DNA of 64,000 nucleotides from Pantoea stewartii subsp. stewartii (GTDB lineage Bacteria; Pseudomonadota; Gammaproteobacteria; Enterobacterales; Enterobacteriaceae): NCBI RefSeq assembly GCF_008801695.1, contig NZ_VZPF01000013.1, positions 1 to 64,000 of the forward strand, read 5' to 3'. Shown piece by piece: positions 53,764 to 63,653 of this stretch (position 1 is its first letter; each line of letters starts with the position of its first letter). The notes under the pieces were generated by a model. It saw only the letters and a program-made list of their open reading frames with translations, ran no database searches and was not told where the DNA came from. The position numbers and the translations under genes were made by a program.

Positions 53764-55248
53764 TCAGGTCAGCGATAACTGCCAGTGTACATAGGACTGG
53801 TAATGACTTTCCTGTTCAAGCAGTTCCGCCCGAAGCGGATGTACATCCAGCCAGCCCGCCGGCAATGTGACATTCAGCGCTTCATCATCGGCCTGCATAC
53901 GTACGGCAGGCAGGGTGTCATCGCGACGGCGACTGGAAAAGATAATCGACAGGCGCAGCAGGCGACACAGGCGCTCTGCCAGACGCGGCGGTACGGCATT
54001 TTGTTGGGTCAGTAACGCAAGATCGATGCTGCCGCTTTGGTTTTGCAGTAAGCAGGCGATCAGCTTTTTTTGCGCGGGCGTAAAACCCGGCAGATCAAGA
54101 TGGCGAACCAGGTAGGCAGCATGCTGAGGTGCCTGACGGAAATCGACGCTCAGCCCGATTTCGTGGATAGCACAGGCGCTCAGCAGTAATTCGCGACAGC
54201 GCTGATCCAGTTTCCAGACCACGCTGACCTGGCGAAAAAAACTTTCAGCCAGCTGACGTACCCGATCGGCCTGGCACACATCGATGTTGAACCTGCGCTG
54301 AACATTTTGCAGAGTACGGCTGCGAATATCACGATCAACAGGTAAGTGCAGCATTCCGTACACCAGCCCTTCGCGCAGTGCACCACCGGCCAGCGTCATG
54401 CTGTCGATATTGAGTTCCTGAAAAATGGCGATCAGGATTGAGAGCCCACTGGGGAACACAAGCGCACGTTCCAGCGTCAGTCCTTCGATTTCAAGCTCTT
54501 CCAGCTTGCCACATTGAATAGCGCGCTGCTTTAACTGCTGGAGTTTGCTCAGGGTGATGCGCTCATCCATGCCCTGTGCCACCATGATTTCCTGTAACGC
54601 CTGCACGGTGCCGGATGCACCGACGCAAACCTGCCAGCTCTGTTTGCGCAGTTCTGCCGAAATGGGCTGCAGCATGGCTTTGGCGGCCTGTTCTGCCTGG
54701 TCAAAATTTTCCTGCGCCAGGTGACGATCGCCAAAGAAGCGTTCCAGCCAGGTGACACAGCCCATCTGCAAACTAAACAGCACGCTGGCATGGGAGCCGT
54801 CACCGGTGGCTAACTCGGTACTGCCGCCGCCGATATCGACAACCAGACGTTGATCGGAGCCGCCGGTGGTGTGCGCCACGCCTTGATAAATCAGACGGGC
54901 TTCTTCTTCACCGCTAATCACATTGACGGCGCAGCCCAGAATCTGTTGAGCCTTATCCAGAAAGACCTGTGCATTTGCTGCAATACGCAGCGTAGCCGTC
55001 GCCACCACCCGAATCTGGTCAGGCGGAATATCCTGAAGTTGTTCCGAGAAAAGCCGCAAACATTGCCAGCCCCGCGCCATCGCTTCAGCTGACAAATGAT
55101 TGGCGCTGTCCAGGCCAGCAGCCAGGCGCACCTTGCGTTTGATTTTGGCGATAGTCTGAATACTGCCAGACACTTCGCTGACTACCAGCATGTGGAAGCT
55201 GTTAGATCCTAAATCAATCGCAGCATAGAGTGTCGATGCGCTTAGCAT
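53764..55248 (-). CDS. gppA: Guanosine-5'-triphosphate,3'-diphosphate pyrophosphatase GppA
   Basis: GppA converts pppGpp to ppGpp and also has exopolyphosphatase activity. The 494-residue product (E. coli 494) belongs to the ASKHA-fold Ppx/GppA family. N-terminal [15 protein letters not shown] is the phosphate-1 loop, [15 protein letters not shown] follows, and [11 protein letters not shown] is the phosphate-2 loop. The C-terminal HD-like helical domain has [20 protein letters not shown]. The ATG at 55248 gives the E. coli-like N-terminus, 7 bp after the rhlB stop, so rhlB-gppA is an operon. A longer frame from 55320 would lie inside rhlB. Confidence 0.95.
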   Translation of the reverse strand: MLSASTLYAAIDLGSNSFHMLVVSEVSGSIQTIAKIKRKVRLAAGLDSANHLSAEAMARGWQCLRLFSEQLQDIPPDQIRVVATATLRIAANAQVFLDKAQQILGCAVNVISGEEEARLIYQGVAHTTGGSDQRLVVDIGGGSTELATGDGSHASVLFSLQMGCVTWLERFFGDRHLAQENFDQAEQAAKAMLQPISAELRKQSWQVCVGASGTVQALQEIMVAQGMDERITLSKLQQLKQRAIQCGKLEELEIEGLTLERALVFPSGLSILIAIFQELNIDSMTLAGGALREGLVYGMLHLPVDRDIRSRTLQNVQRRFNIDVCQADRVRQLAESFFRQVSVVWKLDQRCRELLLSACAIHEIGLSVDFRQAPQHAAYLVRHLDLPGFTPAQKKLIACLLQNQSGSIDLALLTQQNAVPPRLAERLCRLLRLSIIFSSRRRDDTLPAVRMQADDEALNVTLPAGWLDVHPLRAELLEQESHYQSYVHWQLSLT

Positions 55249-55255
55249 GGTGAAC

Positions 55256-56548
55256 TTAACCCGAACGTTTACGGTTGTTATGACGTGGAGCACCGCGACG
55301 ACTGGCGTTATTTCCGCCACGACGCTGACCGTTGCCTGTACGATTACGCGTCAGACGTTTCGGCGGTGGGAGTTCACTTAACAGCGCATCGCTGTTGTAT
55401 TTGCTCACCGGAATAGTGTGACCAATGTACTCTTCAATACCCGGCAGATTTAACGCGTACTCTTCGCATGCCAGGCTGATTGAGTGGCCGCTTGCCCCTG
55501 CGCGTCCTGTACGGCCAATGCGATGAACGTAGTCCTCGCGGTCATCAGGCAGATCGTAGTTAAAGACATGTGTCACTGCGGGAATATGCAGGCCACGTGC
55601 CGCAACATCGGTCGCCACCAGGATATCGATGTCACCTTTGGTAAAGTCATCCAGAATGCGTAAACGCTTCTTCTGAGCCACATCGCCGGTCAGCAAGCCT
55701 ACACGGTGACCGTCCGCAGCCAGATGGCCCCAGATATCTTCACAGCGATGTTTCGTATTGGCGAAAATAATCGCGCGATCGGGCCATTCTTCTTCCACCA
55801 GCGTTTGCAGCAAACGCATTTTCTCTTCGTTGGAAGGATAGAAAAGCTCTTCTTTAATGCGGTGGCCCGTTTTTTGTTCCGGCTCGACTTCAACGTATTC
55901 GGCGCTGTTCATGTGCTCAAAGGCCAGTTCACGCACGCGATAAGAGAGCGTGGCCGAAAACAGCATACTCAGGCGTTGAGTTGCGGGTGACATGCGGCGG
56001 AACAACCAGCGAATATCTTTAATAAAGCCGAGATCGAACATGCGATCGGCTTCGTCCAGCACCATGACCTGTATGGCGCTGAGGTTGACGTGATTCTGCT
56101 TCGCATAATCAATTAAGCGACCCGTGGTGCCGACCAGAATATCGACACCGTTTTCCAGAACTTTTAACTGCTTGTCATAGCCGTCGCCACCGTAAGCCAG
56201 GCCTAGTTTCAGGCCGGTCGATGTCGCCAGCGGTTCTGCATCCGCATGAATTTGCACGGCAAGTTCACGCGTAGGTGCCAGAATTAACGCGCGTGGTTGG
56301 TTAACCTGGCGTCCCTCTGGTGCAGGGTGAGAAAGAAGATGATGAAACGTTGACGTTAAAAACGCCATCGTTTTGCCGGTACCGGTTTGCGCCTGACCTG
56401 CGACATCACGCCCTGAAAGCGTAAATGGCAGTGCTAACGCCTGAATAGGCGTGCAGTTATGAAACCCTTTTTTATCAAGGGCTTCCACTACCTGTGGGTG
56501 CAGGGCGAAGTCGGAAAACTTCTGTTCAGTTAAGTGTGTTTTGCTCAT
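55256..56548 (-). CDS. rhlB: ATP-dependent RNA helicase RhlB
   Basis: RhlB is the DEAD-box helicase of the RNA degradosome and unwinds RNA for PNPase. The 430-residue protein has the canonical motifs: Q-motif ([14 protein letters not shown]), [29 protein letters not shown], the motif IV region [26 protein letters not shown], and [10 protein letters not shown]. The C-terminal tail is basic and Arg/Gly/Asn-rich ([14 protein letters not shown]), which binds RNA and RNase E. It is divergent from trxA, with a 117-bp gap containing both promoters, and is transcribed with gppA. Confidence 0.97.
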   Translation of the reverse strand: MSKTHLTEQKFSDFALHPQVVEALDKKGFHNCTPIQALALPFTLSGRDVAGQAQTGTGKTMAFLTSTFHHLLSHPAPEGRQVNQPRALILAPTRELAVQIHADAEPLATSTGLKLGLAYGGDGYDKQLKVLENGVDILVGTTGRLIDYAKQNHVNLSAIQVMVLDEADRMFDLGFIKDIRWLFRRMSPATQRLSMLFSATLSYRVRELAFEHMNSAEYVEVEPEQKTGHRIKEELFYPSNEEKMRLLQTLVEEEWPDRAIIFANTKHRCEDIWGHLAADGHRVGLLTGDVAQKKRLRILDDFTKGDIDILVATDVAARGLHIPAVTHVFNYDLPDDREDYVHRIGRTGRAGASGHSISLACEEYALNLPGIEEYIGHTIPVSKYNSDALLSELPPPKRLTRNRTGNGQRRGGNNASRRGAPRHNNRKRSG

Positions 56549-56665
56549 AGTGTGGTAGAATATCAGCTTACTATCGCTTTACGAAAGCGTATCCGATGAA
56601 ATAAAGTCAACCAACATTGGTTTATATTACGCCAATTCGCCAGGCATAATCTTGTGGAGTAAAAC

Positions 56666-56998
56666 ATGAGCAGCGATAAAATCGTTCATCTGACCGATGA
56701 CAGTTTCGACACCGACGTGCTGAAAGCCGACGGCGTTATACTGGTAGATTTCTGGGCTGAATGGTGTGGTCCTTGTAAAATGATCGCCCCAATCCTTGAT
56801 GAAGTTGCAGAAGAGTATGATGGCAAGCTGACCATCGCTAAGCTGAATATTGACGATAACCCAGGTACCGCACCGAAATACGGCATTCGTGGCATCCCGA
56901 CGCTGCTGCTGTTTAAAAACGGTGAAGTCGCTGCAACGAAAGTGGGCGCATTGTCCAAAGGTCAATTAAAAGAGTTCCTGAACGCCAACCTGGCGTAA
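56666..56998 (+). CDS. trxA: Thioredoxin 1 TrxA
   Basis: TrxA is the main cytoplasmic disulfide reductase, serving ribonucleotide reductase, PAPS reductase and methionine sulfoxide reductase. The 110-residue product has the active site [11 protein letters not shown] (Cys34 and Cys37) and the conserved cis-proline region [11 protein letters not shown]. The length is close to E. coli (109). The ATG at 56666 follows ttgtggagtaaaac. In E. coli rho follows, as here. Confidence 0.98.
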   Translation: MSSDKIVHLTDDSFDTDVLKADGVILVDFWAEWCGPCKMIAPILDEVAEEYDGKLTIAKLNIDDNPGTAPKYGIRGIPTLLLFKNGEVAATKVGALSKGQLKEFLNANLA

Positions 56999-57339
56999 GC
57001 GGGCTGAACGTTCGGCAGTGGTTAAATTTTTTCCTCCTGCTGGACGTTCGCTTTTAAGCGTGCTAACTTATTTTCACTGCACTATGATCATACCTTGTAG
57101 TTAGCATTCAAAGTTTTCCCTTGTTAAACCCTGTCGCACTGTACCTACCAGCGGTTTAGCAATCTAACGACTAGCTCTACTCTGACTTAAATCGACCGAC
57201 TCCTCGCTTCCAGTCATCATTCAAGACAACGATCGTTGAGAAGAGTTGAAAAGTCATTAACAGAACAGGCATGGATTAACTGCCATACCATTCACGACAA
57301 ACATTTCGAGTATTACCCCGAGTTTAAGAACCCATCACT
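56999..57339 (+). promoter_or_regulatory. trxA-rho leader region
   Basis: These 341 bases separate trxA from rho. In E. coli the rho leader is long, autoregulated by Rho-dependent attenuation, and encodes the short peptide RhoL. I find no RhoL-like reading frame and no strong hairpin with a T-run. The region is pyrimidine-rich in parts (for example gactcctcgcttccagtc near 57198), which would suit Rho loading, but that is an inference. Confidence 0.5.
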
Positions 57340-58599
57340 ATGAATCTTACCGAATTAAAAAATACGCCGGTTTCTGAGCTGATTACCCTCGGCGAGAATA
57401 TGGGGCTGGAAAACCAGGCTCGTATGCGCAAGCAGGACATTATTTTCTCAATCCTGAAGCAGCACGCGAAAAGCGGCGAGGACATCTTCGGTGATGGTGT
57501 GCTGGAGATATTGCAGGATGGATTTGGATTCCTCCGCTCTGGAGACAGCTCCTACCTCGCCGGTCCTGATGACATCTACGTTTCTCCCAGCCAAATTCGC
57601 CGCTTTAACCTCCGCACTGGTGACACCATCGCCGGCAAAATTCGCCCACCAAAAGAAGGTGAACGCTATTTTGCGCTGCTGAAAGTTAATGAAGTCAACT
57701 ACGACAAGCCTGAAAACTCGCGCAACAAAATTCTGTTTGAAAACCTTACGCCGCTGCACGCTAACAGCCGTCTGCGTATGGAGCGCGGTAATGGATCAAC
57801 CGAAGACTTAACGGCGCGCGTACTGGACCTGGCGTCGCCCATTGGCCGCGGTCAGCGTGGCCTGATTGTTGCTCCGCCAAAAGCCGGTAAAACCATGCTG
57901 CTGCAGAACATCGCACAGAGCATTGCCTATAACCATCCTGACTGCGTGCTGATGGTGTTGCTGATCGATGAGCGTCCGGAAGAAGTGACAGAGATGCAAC
58001 GCCTGGTCAAAGGCGAAGTGATTGCCTCAACCTTCGATGAGCCGGCTTCGCGTCACGTTCAGGTCGCAGAGATGGTGATCGAAAAAGCTAAGCGCCTGGT
58101 TGAGCATAAAAAAGACGTCATCATTCTTCTCGACTCCATTACGCGTCTGGCCCGTGCCTATAACACCGTGGTGCCGGCCTCCGGTAAAGTGCTGACAGGT
58201 GGTGTGGATGCTAACGCCCTGCATCGTCCTAAGCGTTTCTTTGGTGCGGCGCGTAACGTGGAAGAGGGCGGCAGCCTGACCATTATCGCGACTGCGCTGG
58301 TGGATACCGGTTCGAAAATGGACGAAGTGATTTACGAAGAGTTTAAAGGCACCGGTAACATGGAGCTTCATCTCTCACGTAAGATTGCGGAAAAACGCGT
58401 CTTCCCGGCCATTGATTACAACCGTTCCGGTACACGTAAAGAAGAGCTGTTAACCTCTCAGGAAGAACTGCAGAAAATGTGGATCCTGCGTAAAATTATT
58501 CACCCAATGGGCGAAATCGACGCGATGGAGTTCCTGATCAACAAGTTGGCCATGACCAAAACCAACGATGAATTCTTCGACATGATGAAGCGCTCTTGA
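57340..58599 (+). CDS. rho: Transcription termination factor Rho
   Basis: Rho is a hexameric RNA-dependent ATPase that ends transcription at Rho-dependent sites. The protein is 419 residues, identical in length to E. coli. An N-terminal RNA-binding domain contains [17 protein letters not shown]. The ATPase core has Walker A ([15 protein letters not shown]), Walker B ([16 protein letters not shown]), the Q-loop region (ILTG-equivalent [13 protein letters not shown]) and the R-loop ([20 protein letters not shown]). A MITE has inserted 18 bp after the stop codon, splitting the original terminator. Confidence 0.98.
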   Translation: MNLTELKNTPVSELITLGENMGLENQARMRKQDIIFSILKQHAKSGEDIFGDGVLEILQDGFGFLRSGDSSYLAGPDDIYVSPSQIRRFNLRTGDTIAGKIRPPKEGERYFALLKVNEVNYDKPENSRNKILFENLTPLHANSRLRMERGNGSTEDLTARVLDLASPIGRGQRGLIVAPPKAGKTMLLQNIAQSIAYNHPDCVLMVLLIDERPEEVTEMQRLVKGEVIASTFDEPASRHVQVAEMVIEKAKRLVEHKKDVIILLDSITRLARAYNTVVPASGKVLTGGVDANALHRPKRFFGAARNVEEGGSLTIIATALVDTGSKMDEVIYEEFKGTGNMELHLSRKIAEKRVFPAIDYNRSGTRKEELLTSQEELQKMWILRKIIHPMGEIDAMEFLINKLAMTKTNDEFFDMMKRS

Positions 58600-58617
58600 T
58601 CCTTTTAAGCGCCATCT

Positions 58618-58790
58618 GGCTTTGTTGAATAAATGGATTTTATGCTGTGGTACTATGAAAACGGTTGTTTCAGATAACATAAAATCAATGCATTACATGC
58701 TTGCGTATGACGGTGTTCTGTCTGGCATCAGCGTTTTCTACCAAAACAGTGCAGACAAAACAGAATGATTACCTATTATTCAACAAAGCC
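58618..58790 (+). mobile_element. IS903-type MITE, copy D, in the rho terminator
   Basis: This is the fourth 173-bp copy, identical to copy C including A at element position 75. The 9-bp target duplication gcgccatct flanks it (58609-58617 and 58791-58799). The target is the left arm of the rho terminator hairpin, so the duplication leaves a complete hairpin after the element and an orphan left arm before it. Confidence 0.95.
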
Positions 58791-58791
58791 G

Positions 58792-58818
58792 CGCCATCTG
58801 AGCAGGATGGCGTTTTTT
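58792..58818 (+). terminator. rho terminator, downstream of the MITE
   Basis: A perfect 7-bp stem, CGCCATC (58792-58798) and GATGGCG (58806-58812), with a 7-base loop is followed by six Ts. Its left arm lies within the MITE target duplication. Before insertion it stood about 19 bp after the rho stop; it now lies about 190 bp downstream. Confidence 0.88.
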
Positions 58819-58845
58819 ACTTTAAAAGATCGTAAAATAGCTCTG

Positions 58846-58872
58846 ACGCCACGTTCTGACGTGGCGTTTTTC
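58846..58872 (+). terminator. Second terminator between rho and wecA
   Basis: A perfect 8-bp stem, ACGCCACG (58846-58853) and CGTGGCGT (58860-58867), is followed by a T-run. It lies 28 bp after the first hairpin and would insulate wecA from rho transcription even if the first were weakened. Confidence 0.9.
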
Positions 58873-59044
58873 ATTTACGGGCTATAGGATTGTGGTCTGG
58901 CAGACGTAATAATAATGACGGTGAAAGTGGTGGACGGTTGACCGTTCGTACACCGCTTAATGCCGAATTCGGAATCTGGGACGGTAATATGCGCCTTCTT
59001 TCGCGTATTGTGTGTATCCAGGATGATAGCTGAGAGCGTTTAAC
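58873..59044 (+). promoter_or_regulatory. wecA upstream region
   Basis: This 172-bp region after the double terminator must carry the promoter of the ECA cluster. No hexamer pair is clear by eye, and no other structure stands out. Confidence 0.35.
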
Positions 59045-60145
59045 GTGAATTTACTCACTATGAGTACTGAGCTTGGTTTAGTTTTTGTCTTTTCCCTGGC
59101 GTTTCTTTTCCTTGCTCGTAAAGCAGCCGAGAAAATTGGACTGGTTGACAAGCCCAATATGCGTAAGCGCCACCAGGGGGTAGTACCGCTGGTGGGGGGC
59201 ATATCCGTTTATGCAGGTATCTGTTTCGCCTTTTACATTACTAATTATTACCTGCCGCACGCCATGCTTTACCTGGCCTGCGCGGGCGTACTGGTATTTG
59301 TCGGGGCGCTGGATGACAGGTTCGACATCAGCGTAAAAATTCGCGCGACAGTACAAGGTATTGTGGCTGTAGTGATGATGTTTTTTGGCAAGCTCTATTT
59401 GCTGAGCCTCGGATTTATCATAGGCCCGGTTGAATTGATTGTCGGGCCGTTTGGTTACGTCCTCACTCTTTTTGCTGTCTGGGCAGCAATTAATGCTTTC
59501 AATATGGTCGATGGCATCGATGGCCTTTTAGGGGGGCTTTCCATTGTGACCTTTGCGGCAATGGGAATTATTCTCTACCTTGATGGCCAACACAGCCTCG
59601 CAATGTGGTGCTTCGCGATGATCGCCGCCACATTACCCTATGTTTTTCTTAATCTCGGTTTTCTGGGCCGGCGCTACAAAGTCTTTATGGGGGATGCGGG
59701 CAGCACTATGATTGGTTTCACCATCATATGGATTTTGCTCGAAACGACTCAGGGCCTGAGTCATCCTATTACACCTGTTACGGCATTGTGGCTAATCGCC
59801 ATTCCTTTAATGGATATGGTAGCCATCATGTATCGTCGTTTAAGCAAGGGAATGAGCCCCTTTTCTGCCGATCGTCAGCATATTCACCATTTAATTATGC
59901 GGGCCGGTTTTACTTCCCGTCAGGCTTTCGTCCTGATTACTTCCGCTGCGGCACTTCTTGCAGGTATTGGCGTACTGGGAGAATACCTTGCCTTTATACC
60001 TGAATGGGTGATGTTAATTCTGTTTCTGATTGCCTTCATGGGTTACGGCTATTGTTTGAAGCACGCATGGCGCGTGGCAAGAAAAATCAGACGCTTTAAA
60101 CGCCGCCTGAATAATTTTAGAAATGCCAGGAAAAATGAACCCTGA
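59045..60145 (+). CDS. wecA: UDP-GlcNAc:undecaprenyl-phosphate GlcNAc-1-phosphate transferase WecA
   Basis: WecA starts enterobacterial common antigen (ECA) lipid synthesis, and often O-antigen synthesis, by moving GlcNAc-1-P to undecaprenyl phosphate in the inner membrane. The 366-residue protein has eleven predicted membrane segments. Its cytosolic catalytic motifs are VGALDDRFDISVKIRA, NAFNMVDGIDGLLGGLS, FMGDAGSTMIGF and SADRQHIHHLIMRAG. The start is a GTG at 59045 (MNLLTMSTELG), matching E. coli. It heads the wec cluster, and its stop overlaps the wzzE ATG by one base. Confidence 0.97.
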   Translation: MNLLTMSTELGLVFVFSLAFLFLARKAAEKIGLVDKPNMRKRHQGVVPLVGGISVYAGICFAFYITNYYLPHAMLYLACAGVLVFVGALDDRFDISVKIRATVQGIVAVVMMFFGKLYLLSLGFIIGPVELIVGPFGYVLTLFAVWAAINAFNMVDGIDGLLGGLSIVTFAAMGIILYLDGQHSLAMWCFAMIAATLPYVFLNLGFLGRRYKVFMGDAGSTMIGFTIIWILLETTQGLSHPITPVTALWLIAIPLMDMVAIMYRRLSKGMSPFSADRQHIHHLIMRAGFTSRQAFVLITSAAALLAGIGVLGEYLAFIPEWVMLILFLIAFMGYGYCLKHAWRVARKIRRFKRRLNNFRNARKNEP

Positions 60146-61221
60146 TGAGTCTTAAAAAGGATGACGCTGTGATGCCTGCAAACGTTGTGGAGAACGAACT
60201 GGATATTCGCGGCCTGTGCTGCCGCTTGTGGCGCGGAAAGCACTGGATAGTCGGTTGCGCAGTGCTGTTTGCAGTGGCAGCCTGGCTGGCGACGCTGCTG
60301 ATGAAACAGGTATGGAGCACAACGGCGATTACAGGGCGTCCAACGGTGAATATGCTGGGCTCGTACTATTCACAGCAGCAGTTTCTCAATAACCTGGATG
60401 TACGCAATGACGCCGTGACGTTAACCAGCGCGTCTCCCAACGTGATGGATGAGGTTTATCATGAGTTTCTGGTGCAGCTTTCCTCCTGGGATACTCGTCG
60501 CGAGTTCTGGCTGCAAACCGACTATTACAAAAGCCGGAAAAGCGGCAATGCGCACAATGATGCGGTCCTGTTAGATGAGCTAATTGATAACATCCAGTTT
60601 ACGCCAGCGGATACCGCGCGTAACACGTTCGACAGCGTCAAACTGAAAGCGGAAACGGCGAGCGATGCCAACAACCTGTTGCGTCAGTACATTGCCTATG
60701 CCAGTGAGCGCGCAGCACGTCATCTCAACGCGGAGCTAAAAGGTGCGTGGCAGGCACGAGATGCGCAACTTCAGGCACAGGTCAGGCGTCAGGAAGCTGT
60801 GGCGAATGCCGTCTTCCAGCGTCGCATTCATCGTCTGGAACAGGCGCTGAAGGTGGCCAGCCAAAAAGGAATTACTGAAAAACAGACGAATGAAGTCAGT
60901 GAGAGTCTTGCTGACAGCGACCTGTTTTTAATCGGTCAGCCGCTATTGCAGGTGCAACTCGACACCCTGCGTGCGACGGGACCGAGCTTTGATATAAGCT
61001 ACGATCAAAATAAAGCGATGCTGACGACACTGGATGCAGGACCTGCGTTAACCAACAAATTTCAGACCTACCGTTATTTACGTACACCGGAAGAGCCGGT
61101 GTCACGTAACAGCCCACGCCGGGTATTTATGATGGTGATGTGGGGCGCGGTAGGGGCACTGGTTGGCGCCGGTGTGGCACTGGCACGTCGTCGGCGACCC
61201 ATGTCAGATACACAAGATTGA
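60145..61221 (+). CDS. wzzE: ECA chain-length regulator WzzE
   Basis: WzzE is an inner-membrane polysaccharide co-polymerase that sets ECA chain length. The 358-residue product has two membrane segments, at about residues 30-52 ([20 protein letters not shown]) and near the C-terminus ([20 protein letters not shown]). A periplasmic coiled-coil domain lies between them ([20 protein letters not shown]). The Wzz proline-rich signature precedes TM2 ([16 protein letters not shown]). The ATG overlaps the wecA stop by 1 bp. Confidence 0.94.
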   Translation: MSLKKDDAVMPANVVENELDIRGLCCRLWRGKHWIVGCAVLFAVAAWLATLLMKQVWSTTAITGRPTVNMLGSYYSQQQFLNNLDVRNDAVTLTSASPNVMDEVYHEFLVQLSSWDTRREFWLQTDYYKSRKSGNAHNDAVLLDELIDNIQFTPADTARNTFDSVKLKAETASDANNLLRQYIAYASERAARHLNAELKGAWQARDAQLQAQVRRQEAVANAVFQRRIHRLEQALKVASQKGITEKQTNEVSESLADSDLFLIGQPLLQVQLDTLRATGPSFDISYDQNKAMLTTLDAGPALTNKFQTYRYLRTPEEPVSRNSPRRVFMMVMWGAVGALVGAGVALARRRRPMSDTQD

Positions 61222-61231
61222 GAGAAACAGT

Positions 61232-62362
61232 GTGAAAGTTCTGACAGTTTTTGGCACCCGACCTGAAGCCATTAAGATGGCACCACTCGTTCAGGCCCTG
61301 GCACAGGATCCGGCTTTTGAATCACGGCTGTGCGTAACCGCACAGCACCGTGAAATGCTCGATCAGGTGCTGAGCTTATTTCAGCTTCAACCTGACTACG
61401 ACCTCAATATTATGCGGCCTGAACAAGGATTAACGGAAATAACCTGCCGTATCCTGCAAGGCATGCACACCGTCCTTCTCGATTTCAAACCCGACATTGT
61501 TCTGGTTCACGGTGACACCACAACCACGCTGGCGGCCAGTCTGGCTGCGTTCTATCAACAAATACCTGTCGGCCATGTTGAAGCGGGTTTAAGGACAGGC
61601 GATCTGGCATCGCCGTGGCCTGAAGAGGGCAATCGTAAACTGACAGGCCATCTGGCACGGCTGCATTTCACGCCAACCTCCCGTTCCCGACAGAACCTGC
61701 TGGATGAAAATCTGCCCGATGACAGCATTGTGATTACCGGCAATACGGTGATTGATGCCCTGCTGTGGGTGCGCGATCGGGTACTAGATGATAACGCCAT
61801 TAATGCGCAACTGGCTGCACGTTATCCGTTTCTGGATGAAAACAAAAAGCTGGTACTGGTAACGGGCCATCGGCGGGAAAGTTTTGGCGGGGGGGTTGAG
61901 CGTATTTGTAGCGCTTTAGCCGAAATTGCGCGTCAGCACCCTGAGGCGCAGATCGTTTATCCTGTGCATCTCAACCCGAATGTCCATGAGCCCGTTAACC
62001 GCATTCTGCGCGACATCAAGAACATAGTACTGATTGAGCCGCAGGAGTATCTGCCGTTTGTCTGGCTCATGAATCGTGCCTGGCTCATTCTCACCGATTC
62101 TGGCGGAATTCAGGAAGAAGCGCCTTCACTGGGTAAACCCGTTTTGGTGATGCGTGAAACCACGGAACGGCCAGAGGCGGTTGACGCGGGAACAGTAAAG
62201 CTGGTGGGAACGGATACGGCGAAGATTGTTGCCGAAGTCAGCGCATTACTGAATGACGACGAGGCCTGGCAGACCATGAGCCGCGCCCATAATCCCTATG
62301 GGGATGGCAATGCCTGCGGGCGAATCTTACAAGCCTTAAAAGATAACAGAGCCAACTTATGA
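61232..62362 (+). CDS. wecB: UDP-N-acetylglucosamine 2-epimerase WecB
   Basis: WecB interconverts UDP-GlcNAc and UDP-ManNAc for ECA. The 376-residue product has the E. coli length and starts at a GTG at 61232 ([18 protein letters not shown]). Motifs: [58 protein letters not shown] and [17 protein letters not shown]. Longer frames begin inside wzzE and are not conserved. It starts 10 bp after wzzE and overlaps wecC by 4 bp. Confidence 0.96.
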   Translation: MKVLTVFGTRPEAIKMAPLVQALAQDPAFESRLCVTAQHREMLDQVLSLFQLQPDYDLNIMRPEQGLTEITCRILQGMHTVLLDFKPDIVLVHGDTTTTLAASLAAFYQQIPVGHVEAGLRTGDLASPWPEEGNRKLTGHLARLHFTPTSRSRQNLLDENLPDDSIVITGNTVIDALLWVRDRVLDDNAINAQLAARYPFLDENKKLVLVTGHRRESFGGGVERICSALAEIARQHPEAQIVYPVHLNPNVHEPVNRILRDIKNIVLIEPQEYLPFVWLMNRAWLILTDSGGIQEEAPSLGKPVLVMRETTERPEAVDAGTVKLVGTDTAKIVAEVSALLNDDEAWQTMSRAHNPYGDGNACGRILQALKDNRANL

Positions 62363-63618
62363 GTTTTGAAACCATTTCCGTCATTGGACTGGGTTATATT
62401 GGGCTGCCTACCGCAGCCGTTTTTGCCTCAAAGGGAAAAAAAGTGGTGGGCGTTGATATCAATGCCCGGGCTGTTGACACCATCAACCGCGGTGCCATTC
62501 ATATCGTCGAACCCGATCTGGAACAGGTGGTGCAGGCAGCCGTTGCGCGTGGCGATTTACGTGCCACCACGCAACCGGAAGCGGCGGACGCCTTTTTGAT
62601 TGCCGTCCCTACGCCTTTCCAGGCCGATCGCCAGCCCGACTTACGTTTTGTGCAGGCGGCCGCAATATCCATCGCACCGGTTTTGAAAAAAGGCGATCTG
62701 GTGATTCTGGAGTCGACGTCTCCGGTAGGCAGTACCGAGCAGATGGCGGAGTGGCTGGCTGCCGAGCGGCCTGATTTACGTTTCCCCCAGCAGGGCGATG
62801 AACCGGACGTTTTTATTGCCTACTGCCCTGAGCGTGTTTTGCCCGGCCAGATCATGGTCGAGCTGATTAAAAACGATCGTGTTATTGGCGGCATGACGCC
62901 AGCCTGTTCTGCCCGTGCCAGCGCGTTATATCGTCTTTTTCTCCAGGGCGAGTGCGTGGAAACTCATGCCCGTACCGCCGAAATGTGCAAGCTGACCGAA
63001 AACAGCTTCCGGGACGTAAACATTGCGTTTGCCAATGAGCTGTCCCTGATCTGTGCTGAGCAGCAGATTAATGTCTGGGAGCTTATTGCGCTGGCAAACC
63101 GTCATCCTCGTGTGAATATTCTGCAACCCGGTCCCGGCGTAGGCGGACACTGCATTGCCGTCGACCCCTGGTTTATCGTGGCGCAGAACCCTGACTTAGC
63201 GCGACTGATCCGTACCGCCCGCGAAGTGAATGATGCCAAGCCACACTGGGTACTGGAGCAGGTAAAAAAAGCACTGGCAGACTGTCTGACGCAAACCGAT
63301 AAGCGCGCCAGCGATCTGACGATTGCCTGTTTTGGCCTGGCGTTTAAGCCAAATATTGATGACCTGCGTGAAAGCCCGGCGATGGAAGTCGCCCATTTGA
63401 TTGCAGACTGGCATCAGGGCCGTACCTGGGTGACTGAACCGCATATTGAGCAGATTCCCGAACGTCTGGAAACGCAGGCCACGCTGGTGTCAACAGAGCA
63501 GGCGCTGCAACAGGCCGATATTCTGGTGATGCTGGTCGATCATCAGGCGTTCCGCGCCATTGATGCGGCGCACGTGACCCAGCAATGGGTCGTTGATACG
63601 AAAGGTGTCTGGCGCTGA
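62359..63618 (+). CDS. wecC: UDP-N-acetyl-D-mannosamine dehydrogenase WecC
   Basis: WecC oxidises UDP-ManNAc to UDP-ManNAcA with two NAD+, supplying the second sugar of ECA. The 419-residue protein (E. coli 420) has the N-terminal Rossmann motif [20 protein letters not shown]. The catalytic lysine region is [20 protein letters not shown] and the nucleophile cysteine lies in [15 protein letters not shown]. The C-terminal UDP-binding domain begins near [17 protein letters not shown]. Translation is coupled to wecB through the ATGA overlap. In E. coli rffG and rffH follow; here wecD follows directly. Confidence 0.96.
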   Translation: MSFETISVIGLGYIGLPTAAVFASKGKKVVGVDINARAVDTINRGAIHIVEPDLEQVVQAAVARGDLRATTQPEAADAFLIAVPTPFQADRQPDLRFVQAAAISIAPVLKKGDLVILESTSPVGSTEQMAEWLAAERPDLRFPQQGDEPDVFIAYCPERVLPGQIMVELIKNDRVIGGMTPACSARASALYRLFLQGECVETHARTAEMCKLTENSFRDVNIAFANELSLICAEQQINVWELIALANRHPRVNILQPGPGVGGHCIAVDPWFIVAQNPDLARLIRTAREVNDAKPHWVLEQVKKALADCLTQTDKRASDLTIACFGLAFKPNIDDLRESPAMEVAHLIADWHQGRTWVTEPHIEQIPERLETQATLVSTEQALQQADILVMLVDHQAFRAIDAAHVTQQWVVDTKGVWR

Positions 63619-63653
63619 AAACAGACGCTGATTAACAAAGCTCTGAGGAACAC

